From NCBI RefSeq assembly GCF_902499075.1, contig NZ_CABVPP010000001.1, forward strand, positions 434,001 through 498,000: a stretch of 64,000 nt of DNA. The letters run 5' to 3'. The notes below the pieces were generated by a model, which was not told the DNA's origin, made no database searches, and saw only the letters and a program-made list of their open reading frames with translations. The position numbers and the translations under genes are program-made. Positions 35,591 to 43,096 of this stretch are shown piece by piece (position 1 is the stretch's first letter; each line of letters starts with the position of its first letter). Source of the stretch: Burkholderia pseudomultivorans (GTDB lineage: Bacteria; Pseudomonadota; Gammaproteobacteria; Burkholderiales; Burkholderiaceae).

Positions 35591-36085
35591 TTTATTCACC
35601 CCTTTTTTATTTATCTTAACGTGAAAAAGGGAAAAGTAAAGAGATGACCAGGGTGTCCTAGACAGAAGCCTTGTAGTTAGAGGGTTAGGAGCGTGAGCAC
35701 ATATGGAAAAGTCGCAGACTATTCCGTGTGTGCTTATGTTTTTAGGGGTTAGGTACTTGATGATGAAAATGTCTACATTTCAGAGACTATCCAAATTATA
35801 CAAATTTCCGCACATGACTCTCGAAATTTTTCGTTTTCTTGTGCATGAGAAAAATCACGGTGCAATACCATTTATTGATTTTGCATTTTGGTTCACCCAT
35901 AGACTTGATATGGCATTCCCATCAAGTCTACAAATTGCTAACTTTGCGATTTATAAAAATTCGTTTCCATGTCTTCATGCACATGGAGCAATTTGAAATG
36001 ATTGATTCACGCCGATCTTCACGACAATATAAAAAATAAAACACCATCACCGGCTTGCTTAGATGAATATTTTCCTCTTACATCG
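35591..36085. other. intergenic region, probable oriT
   Basis: About 500 bp between divergent DNA-binding genes, upstream of the relaxase operon, where oriT of MobF systems usually lies. It has related direct repeats AGAGGGTTAGG (about 35681-35691) and AGGGGTTAGG (about 35743-35752), and the half-site CAGACTATTCC (35715-35725). No known nic sequence can be matched by eye. A 97-codon frame at 35703-35996 has no ribosome site and unconvincing composition. Confidence 0.4.
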
Positions 36086-36125
36086 TTGACATTGATAAAG
36101 CGGTGGCTATATTGATGTTGATAAA
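36086..36125 (+). promoter_or_regulatory. promoter with tandem operator-like repeats
   Basis: TTGACA (36086-36091) and TATATT (36108-36113), 16 bp apart. Direct repeats TTGACATTGATAAA (36086-36099) and TTGATGTTGATAAA (36112-36125) overlap both boxes, at a 26-bp interval. Tandem sites over a promoter are typical of self-repression by ribbon-helix-helix proteins such as the one encoded next. Confidence 0.6.
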
Positions 36126-36141
36126 CACATAGGAATGAAAC

Positions 36142-36498
36142 ATGACAAGACCAACCAAATCAAAATTATTCAAACAAGGAAATGTTGCAGATGAAGTTCT
36201 TACCCGCGTTAGTGCGCGCATTGACGATGACTTGTATTTGTTCTTGAAACGCGCATACAAGATTCAAGGTGTAACAATGGAGGAGCGCATCAACACTCTA
36301 TTGAAGAAAGAGGCGGAATACATTCTCAAACAGAAATGGTATATCGATTACCAAGCTAAGAAACCAAAAGGCATCTTCGATCAGATTGCCGAGATGAAAT
36401 TACAGAACAGAAATGGAACCTTGCCCTCCATTCACTCTGACACGAGTTCAGATGTCGGGTTTGATCTTGGACCAGAAAACGATGAGGAGGCTCAGTAA
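36142..36498 (+). CDS. ribbon-helix-helix-like DNA-binding protein
   Basis: A 118-residue protein. VLTRVSARIDDDLYLFLKRAYKIQG followed by TMEERINTLLKKE (about residues 19-57) fits a ribbon-helix-helix core; the rest is a charged C-terminal extension. AGGAA precedes the ATG. The promoter carries tandem repeats that this protein may bind. It could be a partner of the relaxosome or a copy-control repressor. Confidence 0.58.
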   Translation: MTRPTKSKLFKQGNVADEVLTRVSARIDDDLYLFLKRAYKIQGVTMEERINTLLKKEAEYILKQKWYIDYQAKKPKGIFDQIAEMKLQNRNGTLPSIHSDTSSDVGFDLGPENDEEAQ

Positions 36499-36500
36499 TC

Positions 36501-37076
36501 ATGACCATGAAAGACGAACAACCATCAAAACCACCCTTGGATGAAAACGTTGCCATGGCTCGACGCATGGGAATGCGTCTTTTTGAAATGCACTACGAAC
36601 AGGAAGGAACCAGAGAACTCTATACCGATGAGGAGGTTCTTCTCCAAGCTGCTACATGGTATGGCAACAAATCCACCATAGAGGAGTTGCTTCAGCCAGA
36701 AAACAAGCCCAAGGTCAATTTGAGCTTTCATGGTCCAGAAGCGCTTTCTCATGTGATTCAGAGGGCAGGAAATACCGAAGAAGGTGATAAGACTGCCGAG
36801 ACCATTGAGTTGGTTCAGCTCCTAGTTTCTCATCGTGCCAAGATCACGAATGACCACCTCAAAGAAGCAATGAAGACGAAATGCTTGGGGCTCGTTCAGT
36901 ACCTAGTCACTCAACTTGGGTTGGATGTAGGTGTTGTTATCAAGAGCAAGGTTCCAGGCACAGAGGAAATTCGTGGGTGGGCTAAGGAATGGAAGAAGGT
37001 CAAAAAACTCAAAACAAAGCTTTCCAGCTCCTTAAACAAGGAAAACCCTCCAACCCAAAAAAGGAACAAGGTATGA
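36501..37076 (+). CDS. ankyrin-like repeat protein
   Basis: A 191-residue protein whose middle has degenerate ankyrin-type helix pairs: LLQAATWYGNKSTIEELLQ, ETIELVQLLVSHRAKIT and HLKEAMKTKCLGLVQYLVT. The C-terminus is basic. GAGGAGG lies before the ATG, 2 bp after the upstream stop, so it is co-transcribed with the ribbon-helix-helix gene. It is probably a protein-binding factor with unknown partner. Confidence 0.55.
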   Translation: MTMKDEQPSKPPLDENVAMARRMGMRLFEMHYEQEGTRELYTDEEVLLQAATWYGNKSTIEELLQPENKPKVNLSFHGPEALSHVIQRAGNTEEGDKTAETIELVQLLVSHRAKITNDHLKEAMKTKCLGLVQYLVTQLGLDVGVVIKSKVPGTEEIRGWAKEWKKVKKLKTKLSSSLNKENPPTQKRNKV

Positions 37077-37088
37077 AATAGCCACCCC

Positions 37089-37131
37089 TTGACAGCAACA
37101 TTTTTTCAGTTATAAGAAGAAATAATGTTGC
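37089..37131 (+). promoter_or_regulatory. sigma-70 promoter inside an inverted repeat
   Basis: TTGACA (37089-37094) and TATAAG (37111-37116), 16 bp apart. Arms GCAACATT (37095-37102) and AATGTTGC (37124-37131) flank the -10 box, a likely operator. An AAGGAG site and the ATG at 37144 follow. Confidence 0.6.
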
Positions 37132-37143
37132 CAAGGAGAATTA

Positions 37144-38103
37144 ATGAGCGAAAAAGAAAGAGAGCTTGGAAATTTATCTGAATTTAAGAAAATAAAACCA
37201 CTTGAACAAGAACAATCCACCATTGACAGGATACACGCAGCCATAAGCAAACTTAAAGAGCAAGGCACAAAAGTAACATCCAGCAGCATTGCGAAGGAGA
37301 TTCGCGTTAGTAGGCAGAGAGTTCACGAAGCATTACAACGCGCCGATGAGTTGTACTTATTGCCCAACAAATCGAAAAAAATCAAAAACACATTGATCGC
37401 CAAAGCCTTGATGGAATTTGATACATCCCACCTATCGATCAACGACATCCACAAACTGCCAATAGATGGACTAGGTGACATCAGTTTCAGTGCTCTATCT
37501 TACCTACTCAAGGAGAACGGCATCCCTCACTCTTTCAGCCTAGCGCAAAAGCTATCCAAAATTGATACCACCAACTATACCGCAAAGGAACTTCATGAAA
37601 TGGTGGGTGGCAGCTTCTCTGTCTTGCGTTCTTTCTTATATGAAAAACGAATTCCATTCAAGGGCAGCAGAAGGAAGAGAATGGATGTCGCAGCCATTCT
37701 CGGAAAGTTAAGATCAATCGATACAAGCCAATATAAAGCCCAAGAGCTTCATAAGCTTATCGATAAAGATGGAACACTGGCAGCCTTTTGCAATATCCTC
37801 TCATACCACAAAGTTCCGCACAAAAGCGCGACAAGAAACAGAATGAACAGAAGAAACAGAGAAGAAATAGCTACCCTCCTTGAAAAATTGAAAACAGTTG
37901 ATACAAGGCAATACACATCCCAAGAGCTATATGAAATCTTTGGCGAAAGTGAAACCTTAAGAACTTTTCGACACCACCTTCGCATTCACAATATCCCATA
38001 TAAGAAAATACGAGGAGAACTAGCCGTACGAATACATAAAAATAGAGATGGAGAAAAAAACACTCTATCGCGCCATCTTGCTACAAAAGCTAAGCACGAT
38101 TGA
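37144..38103 (+). CDS. repeat protein with N-terminal helix-turn-helix (5' part of a split gene)
   Basis: A 319-residue protein. Residues about 25-70 fit a helix-turn-helix (VTSSSIAKEIRVSRQRVHEALQ). Then come repeats of about 55 residues, each with L-x-x-(I/V)-D-T-x-x-Y-x-(A/S)-x-E-L-(H/Y), a short helix and a closing IP(H/F/Y)K. The repeats continue in the next frame (38048-38554), so the frame is broken at a run of seven A (38054-38060). After the break this frame adds only an unrelated tail. Each repeat resembles a small DNA-binding HTH unit; function unknown. Confidence 0.65.
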   Translation: MSEKERELGNLSEFKKIKPLEQEQSTIDRIHAAISKLKEQGTKVTSSSIAKEIRVSRQRVHEALQRADELYLLPNKSKKIKNTLIAKALMEFDTSHLSINDIHKLPIDGLGDISFSALSYLLKENGIPHSFSLAQKLSKIDTTNYTAKELHEMVGGSFSVLRSFLYEKRIPFKGSRRKRMDVAAILGKLRSIDTSQYKAQELHKLIDKDGTLAAFCNILSYHKVPHKSATRNRMNRRNREEIATLLEKLKTVDTRQYTSQELYEIFGESETLRTFRHHLRIHNIPYKKIRGELAVRIHKNRDGEKNTLSRHLATKAKHD

Positions 38104-38554
38104 AACTCAAAATTATTCCGCCAATCAATTGGCTCGAATGATTGGCACAACACATCGAACACTAGCCCCTCTTATCGCTGAGCACAACATTCCAACCTTT
38201 AAAGACCGCCGCCCAAAGGCAGAAATGGCTCCGATATGGGAAAAGCTTCATTCAATAGATACAGAGCAATACACGGCAGATGAATTGGTTAGCCTACTTG
38301 ACAACAAGGTACGCAAGAATGTCATGCTCAAATACCTTGATAAAAACGGGATGAAATACAAGAAGAAACGAGGGGCAAGTAATTTCGACAAGCTGTTGAA
38401 TATCGATATAAGTCAATATACAGCTCAAGAGCTTCATAGCATGATTGGCGGGGATATAAGGCAGTTGCGAAACTATCTAGCGAAGCACAAGCTTTCATAC
38501 AAAAAGGCTAAATCAGGACCTAAGGCAAAAAACCAATATGAAGATGACCGATGA
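38048..38554 (+). CDS. 3' part of the split repeat-protein gene
   Basis: A 168-residue frame containing three more of the same repeats (LSTIETQNYSANQLARMIG, LHSIDTEQYTADELVSLL, LLNIDISQYTAQELHSMIGG). It overlaps the upstream frame by 56 bp. The ATG at 38048 has no good ribosome site. Removing one A from the A7 run would join both parts into one protein of about 485 residues. Transcriptional slippage, phase variation or a simple frameshift mutation could each explain this. Confidence 0.6.
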   Translation: MEKKTLYRAILLQKLSTIETQNYSANQLARMIGTTHRTLAPLIAEHNIPTFKDRRPKAEMAPIWEKLHSIDTEQYTADELVSLLDNKVRKNVMLKYLDKNGMKYKKKRGASNFDKLLNIDISQYTAQELHSMIGGDIRQLRNYLAKHKLSYKKAKSGPKAKNQYEDDR

Positions 38555-39102
38555 GGACAAAAAACGGTTCTTCAGGGAAGTAGTAAAGTCTCTGGCAGAA
38601 CAAAAAAGTATCGAAGTGTCAGAAGATGCCGTTCGATTCTTCTTTGAAAATACCGCTCCTGAGACCAATGCTGGGTTCTACACCCTTCTCATGAGTTACC
38701 ACGATGCTAGAGAGCATCCAAACTTCTCACAGATCGCACAAGCTCAGGAGGGACTGGTTCATCCATGTCTCAACGGATATAGAGGCAGCCCTTAAAAAGA
38801 AAGGTCAGGTATGGCTAAACCTTCCTAGTAAGTGGAACGAGATTCTTGGACGAGACGAGCGAAGTATCAAGGAAGTTATGAACTTCCTATATCAGCATTA
38901 GGTAGTAGACCAAGCCTTTCCTCCGCATATTCTCACCCAACATCACGGCGATACCTTCATACGCTCGGGGTATCAGAAATTCAACTGGGTGTCTGGACTC
39001 GCCTTGTACTATGTCCCAGAAATTCAAAAGGTCGATAGCACCCTAAAGTTGCAGCGAGAACTAGACGACGACAAAACAACTATAACAAGGAGAAAAATAT
39101 GA
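38538..39102 (+). pseudogene. decayed gene with frameshift and amber stop
   Basis: The first 72 or so codons (KMTDEDKKRFFREVVKSLAE onward) are protein-like, then the frame shifts near the GGG at about 38744-38752. The continuation in another frame reads DWFIHVSTDIEAALKKKG and WLNLPSKWNEILGRDERS up to a TAG at 38899-38901. After it, the same frame continues as a plausible protein (VVDQAFPPHILTQHHGD ... VSGLALYYVPEIQ) to a TGA at 39100-39102. Two independent lesions suggest loss of function. The original product is unknown to me. Confidence 0.6.
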
Positions 39103-39461
39103 ATTTAGTGTTAACCACCCTTTTCAGCGCAGTCGTCTTCTTATGGATAAAGTTGTGGCAAGTGAACCACGAGCTATCCACATTGAGATCGATGGTATTC
39201 AAGGAATTGGGCAAGCGTGCCTACCCTCCCAAAGTAGAATACAAAGAGCGAGCATCACCCGAAGAATCCAACACGCTTCACTGTTCGTTCTGCGGCAAGA
39301 CTCATCATGAAGTACAACAGTTGATAGCTGGACCGAACGTCTATGTCTGCGACGAATGTGTATCCCTCTGCAATGAAATCATTGCTAAGCAATCTGAGAA
39401 AGATTCAGCACTCGCAGCCAACAACTCTGATTCCCAATTCTCATCCACTCAAGCGCCGTGA
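39099..39461 (+). CDS. membrane-anchored ClpX-type C4 zinc-finger protein
   Basis: A 120-residue protein. An N-terminal hydrophobic helix (about residues 2-20) is followed by a charged linker and a complete ClpX-type zinc-binding domain: [18 protein letters not shown] then [12 protein letters not shown] (about residues 62-96), with four metal-binding cysteines. There is no AAA+ domain. In ClpX this domain dimerises and recruits substrates and adaptors. A membrane-tethered stand-alone copy could redirect or block ClpXP; this is inference. AAGGAG lies 8 bp before the ATG. Confidence 0.82.
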   Translation: MNLVLTTLFSAVVFLWIKLWQVNHELSTLRSMVFKELGKRAYPPKVEYKERASPEESNTLHCSFCGKTHHEVQQLIAGPNVYVCDECVSLCNEIIAKQSEKDSALAANNSDSQFSSTQAP

Positions 39462-39497
39462 GGCTTAGAAATTTGCAATGACAGGTTCAGATAAGCA

Positions 39498-39522
39498 AAG
39501 AGCACCCGTTGGGTGCTCTTTT
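39498..39522 (+). terminator. Rho-independent terminator
   Basis: AAAGAGCACCC GTT GGGTGCTCTTTT after the zinc-finger gene. Confidence 0.87.
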
Positions 39523-39612
39523 AGTTTGCCTCCTCGCTCAATCGGCGCGGGCCTCGTCTTCGGGAAAAGCCTAGCGGCTTGCACTACGTGTTCCATTTAG
39601 AAAACCAGGCAC

Positions 39613-39638
39613 AAAAAAAGCACCCGAAGGTGCTCTTT
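39613..39638 (-). terminator. Rho-independent terminator
   Basis: AAAGCACC CGAA GGTGCTCTTT with a T-run on the minus strand, downstream of the 39656 gene. Confidence 0.82.
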
Positions 39639-39655
39639 CAATGATGCCGCACTCC

Positions 39656-39961
39656 TTACTGCTTTCGCTTGGCGCGGATGCCAGCGCTTGCAATCAGGAT
39701 ATTGCAAAACTGGATTGCGTCGCTATGGCTTCTGATTGAATAGACTGCGCGCCCATATTCACTCGTGTTTTCTTCCCATTGATGAACCTGGATGTAATCC
39801 GAAGGCTGGGAAACGCGGAAAGCAACGCCATGATGCCGATTTATATAAAGATCAAACTTTGAGCTACTACCATTCACATCAGAAATCTTGAAGCCCTGCT
39901 CTTTTGCGACATACTTGATCATGTCCAAGAGATTCACCGGCTGCACTGCAACCCTTGCCAT
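39656..39961 (-). CDS. hypothetical protein
   Basis: A 101-residue protein with a likely alpha/beta fold: helix (LLDMIKYVAKEQGF), beta segments (FDLYINRHHGVAFRVS) and a final helix (AIQFCNILIASAG). GGGGTGAG precedes the ATG. No known family; it stands alone with its own terminator. Confidence 0.55.
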   Translation of the reverse strand: MARVAVQPVNLLDMIKYVAKEQGFKISDVNGSSSKFDLYINRHHGVAFRVSQPSDYIQVHQWEENTSEYGRAVYSIRSHSDAIQFCNILIASAGIRAKRKQ

Positions 39962-40120
39962 TGCTCACCCCGTAGTGGTTGTCGATAGTTGAGTCCAAGC
40001 ACATCAGCCGACATCATACCCGGCAACCCCTGCTCATGCCATAGTGGGTACAAATCGAGAGACTCGATGAGTTGACTTTTCGCGATGCTTTGTTAGCTTG
40101 AAGCACAACGAGGAGATGAT

Positions 40121-40258
40121 ATGCGACAAACAACAAATACGAAAAAAGGCACACGCAACATGGGCGACGAAATATCCAAGGAGTTCGTTCTTGGTGCAAT
40201 TGTCGCAGCCGCACTCGTTGGCCTATCCATCAAGATATGTGTGCTTCTTTTCGCATGA
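40121..40258 (+). CDS. 45-residue single-helix membrane peptide
   Basis: A short frame with a basic start (MRQTTNTKKGTRN) and one hydrophobic helix (FVLGAIVAAALVGLSIKICV). GAGGAG lies 5-10 bp before the ATG at 40121. It ends 1 bp before the stop of the convergent membrane-protein gene. A small membrane regulator or type I-like toxin is possible; nothing more can be said. Confidence 0.5.
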   Translation: MRQTTNTKKGTRNMGDEISKEFVLGAIVAAALVGLSIKICVLLFA

Positions 40259-40259
40259 T

Positions 40260-40688
40260 TCAAAGCAAGTATTTGACAGCCAAGTCGGCCAGCCATCCAT
40301 AGATAGCGAAGACCAACCCGACTTTGCATTTTTGCGATGCGTCGACAAGCAACTTCGGCACCAACTCAATCGCCGCCTGCCCACCTCCCTTCAGTGTTTC
40401 TAGATCGTCTCTACCAAGAACCACGCCATCGGATATTTCAAACACCGAAATGACAGCAAAAACGAAAACTATGATTTCCAAGAAGAGCTTCTGATGCTCG
40501 TGATCCTGTGCTCTTAGCAACGTCCATGCAGCTATTCCTATACCGTATCCACATCCCGCAATTAAGACTCGCAGTAGAGAAACATGTTCCTTTGGAGGTG
40601 TCCACAGAATTATGTGCCCGACATAACTGACAAGATACTTCACCCGCTTCCCCACACCTACAGCAAAAGCTTTTAATTTCCCGTTCAT
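40260..40688 (-). CDS. membrane protein, about two transmembrane helices
   Basis: A 142-residue protein with hydrophobic segments at about residues 41-57 (LLRVLIAGCGYGIGIAAWTL) and 68-86 (LFLEIIVFVFAVISVFEI). The C-terminus is weakly hydrophobic. No motif. A GGA lies 8 bp before the ATG. It is convergent with the 45-residue peptide gene. Confidence 0.55.
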   Translation of the reverse strand: MNGKLKAFAVGVGKRVKYLVSYVGHIILWTPPKEHVSLLRVLIAGCGYGIGIAAWTLLRAQDHEHQKLFLEIIVFVFAVISVFEISDGVVLGRDDLETLKGGGQAAIELVPKLLVDASQKCKVGLVFAIYGWLADLAVKYLL

Positions 40689-40742
40689 TAAAATTCCATG
40701 TTTTCTCTATAGCAACATATCAGCTACGCCGCCCATGCTACT

Positions 40743-41153
40743 TTACGGCTCCAGATCTGACGACATTTGCTGCACATCCTTGCTCACCGCCCTCCGCTTT
40801 ACCAGGTTTCTATTTTTGATCTCCTGTACTACTTCCCTCGCGCTCTTTCCGCTTCGGTAGAATTGCTTGCACAACGACTTTATCTCCTCGATGTCACCAT
40901 CAGCGCACAACATGAGGACTTCCCTATAAAATTTACCGAATCTAAATTCCCATAGCAGCGCAGCAAGATCAAAGGCGGACGCACCAAGGACATATCTTTC
41001 TGCCAAGAACGTTGTCTCCTCGACATCCAACAGATCCTTCTCTGAAAGAGCCAACAAGCCATTCAGGTGCTCGATCTGCACCTCAAACTCTCTTGAGTTT
41101 TCCATGTAGAGCCACCTCATTATTTTCCAGAGAACCGTCCTCAACCATTCCAT
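40743..41153 (-). CDS. hypothetical protein
   Basis: A 136-residue, mostly helical protein with an aromatic N-terminus (WLRTVLWKIMRWLYM). No domain recognised. AGTAAGG precedes the ATG. It lies on the same strand as, and about 60 bp downstream of, the 41217-42095 gene. Confidence 0.5.
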   Translation of the reverse strand: MEWLRTVLWKIMRWLYMENSREFEVQIEHLNGLLALSEKDLLDVEETTFLAERYVLGASAFDLAALLWEFRFGKFYREVLMLCADGDIEEIKSLCKQFYRSGKSAREVVQEIKNRNLVKRRAVSKDVQQMSSDLEP

Positions 41154-41216
41154 ACCTTACTCCGTCTACAAAGAGTAAAGTATGAAATTCAGCCGATATG
41201 TCAATTTTTAATGAAA

Positions 41217-42095
41217 TCAGATCAACTTCCTTTGTATATAGCTTTCTAGGTCGGCGTGGACAACAGGCATTTCGTAGGCGATAACGCCAAGGATCAGTCC
41301 TTGATTGAGGACTTTGGCTATGTGCGCGAGCCTGTTGTTGCTTGCGGCTTCCGCCAACGGAAGTAGTCCAAGTGCAGCAACGATGAATTCTGGCGAAAAA
41401 CCCAGATCCACCGCTCCACTGCTGTGGCGCTCAAAGGCATAACTCACAAGGCGTGGGCCGAAGGCAGAGAACGTGCTGTCAAGGGTGTAGATCTTTCTCG
41501 CGTCGTCGCACGTGGCCAGCAGAGATGCCAGCCGGACCGCACCGCCGTCCATAGGTAGATTGATTGTCCCGCGATCTACAAGGTGCTGGATATCGGACCA
41601 AGGCAGTGCTTCTCCATCTCGTACAAGCCCTTCCTGGGTCATTTGCTCCACGAACGGAGCAAGTGGAAAGGCCAATATGGACAGAACGAGCCAGAACAGC
41701 TTCTGCCCCAAATCCCACCCCCTCGGAGCTTCAGCACCGTACTCAGCCTCCAAGGTGCTGTCCAGCATCGCTTCTGCGTCCTTGACGTTGCCAGCAAGGA
41801 TGTTCCAGAGCTCCAATCCTTTGGGCCCCTTGTAGAAACTGATTGCTGTCCCCGGTAAGACATTCTCAACGGCATCGACGGACTTGTAGACAGGATTCTT
41901 CTTACCCACAAGATAGTCAGCCCAAGGCATGCCTCCAAGCTCGGACAGAGCTGTCTTCCCGAAACGGCATGCATCGATGAAATCCTTGTCTTTCTTCCCA
42001 ACACCAAAGGTCTTGCCCGCTTCTTCCTTGACTGCCCTTCCCCAGTAGCGGGTTCGCATCGCTACAAGGTCTTTGTCCCAATCACCGTGGCTCAC
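41217..42095 (-). CDS. hypothetical protein with one hydrophobic segment
   Basis: A 292-residue protein beginning with GTG (GGGAG about 9 bp upstream). One strongly hydrophobic stretch (FWLVLSILAFPLAPFV, about residues 133-149) splits a charged N-terminal domain from a helical C-terminal half. GC content is above that of neighbouring element genes, hinting at a different source. Not recognised. Confidence 0.5.
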   Translation of the reverse strand: MSHGDWDKDLVAMRTRYWGRAVKEEAGKTFGVGKKDKDFIDACRFGKTALSELGGMPWADYLVGKKNPVYKSVDAVENVLPGTAISFYKGPKGLELWNILAGNVKDAEAMLDSTLEAEYGAEAPRGWDLGQKLFWLVLSILAFPLAPFVEQMTQEGLVRDGEALPWSDIQHLVDRGTINLPMDGGAVRLASLLATCDDARKIYTLDSTFSAFGPRLVSYAFERHSSGAVDLGFSPEFIVAALGLLPLAEAASNNRLAHIAKVLNQGLILGVIAYEMPVVHADLESYIQRKLI

Positions 42096-42252
42096 CCCAA
42101 AACTCCCATTTCCTGAGTGTCAAGCATTCTAGGAAATCCCCAGAATGCGCGCATTGTCTTCTTTATACACATTGAGCACAAAGATTAGGCGCAATGAGAT
42201 AAGTCGATCAAAAAAATAAACTGCGTACATGCTTAACAACAAGGAGAAAAGC

Positions 42253-43062
42253 ATGAACGAGAAAAACAAACAAACTGATTATCTCAACCAATGCCTCAAC
42301 CAAGGTGTAATTAATCAAGACAGTCTTGTTGGCATGAGCAATCTTCCAACAGCATCTGTTGATCTGGTGCTTACAGATCCTCCCTACGGTATCGCCAGCA
42401 AGGGAAAACTCACCAAGTCGGGTGGGAAGATTGTATCCACTAGCCAAGCATGGGGCAACGACTTCCAGGATGCCTGGGAAGACATGAACTCCTACTGGGA
42501 ATGGTTCAAGCCATACGTGGCTCAGTTTCAGCGTGTCATGAAGGATGGTGCGAGCTGCATCCTTTTTCTCGACCGAAAATACACCGGGTTAATCACTTAT
42601 CTGATTGAGCAAGAGTTTGACCTTAATTTCAAGAACAAGCTCTACTTCAAGAAGGTCAACCCTGTCCCTGGCATTACAAAATTGAACTATCGCTCAAGCA
42701 TCGAAGAGGCCATCTGGTTTACCAAGGGCAAAAGCTACACCTTTAACTTCGGCGTCCAGAAGGAAATGACTCAATGCTACGAGGGCTCCATTGGCAAGAA
42801 GACCACCAAGCATCCCACTGAGAAGTACTCATGGATGATTGACCCTCTTGTGAAGAACCACACGAACCCACAAGACCTCATTCTCGACGCCTTCTGTGGC
42901 AGTGGCTCCACGATTGTGAGTGCCTGGAAACAAGGACGTAAGGCTATCGGTTTTGAGAAGAACCTAGAGTTCTTCAAGATGGCTCAGGCACGTTGCGACC
43001 AGGTGCAAACGAAAATTGCAGAGGAATTCCAAGCCAAAGAGCTTCTTCGGCAAGCAGCTTAA
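42253..43062 (+). CDS. solitary DNA methyltransferase (N6/N4 class)
   Basis: A 269-residue DNA amino-methyltransferase. The catalytic motif is DPPY (VDLVLTDPPYGIA, about residues 36-48) and comes before the AdoMet-binding motif DAFCGSGSTIVSAW near residue 213, an order typical of the beta class. An AAGGAG site lies before the ATG at 42253; the longer frame from 42229 starts inside that leader. No restriction enzyme is adjacent, so it is probably an orphan that shields the element from host restriction or marks DNA. The target site cannot be told. Confidence 0.85.
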   Translation: MNEKNKQTDYLNQCLNQGVINQDSLVGMSNLPTASVDLVLTDPPYGIASKGKLTKSGGKIVSTSQAWGNDFQDAWEDMNSYWEWFKPYVAQFQRVMKDGASCILFLDRKYTGLITYLIEQEFDLNFKNKLYFKKVNPVPGITKLNYRSSIEEAIWFTKGKSYTFNFGVQKEMTQCYEGSIGKKTTKHPTEKYSWMIDPLVKNHTNPQDLILDAFCGSGSTIVSAWKQGRKAIGFEKNLEFFKMAQARCDQVQTKIAEEFQAKELLRQAA

Positions 43063-43096
43063 CGAGACAAATAACAACTACTACAAGGAGAAAACT

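Noticed and set aside
16717-35599. Complete type IV conjugation system
   Set aside because: Only the DotA/TraY-like protein and the relaxosome genes are recognisable. No ATPase, coupling protein, pilin or core-complex genes are found.
35703-35996. 97-codon frame in the probable oriT region
   Set aside because: No ribosome site, odd composition (many Phe, Met, His) and position over candidate transfer-origin repeats; not accepted as a gene.
36086-37131. Interpreting the promoter repeats as phage operators
   Set aside because: No phage structural, lysis or replication genes are seen; the element has plasmid-type mobility genes instead.
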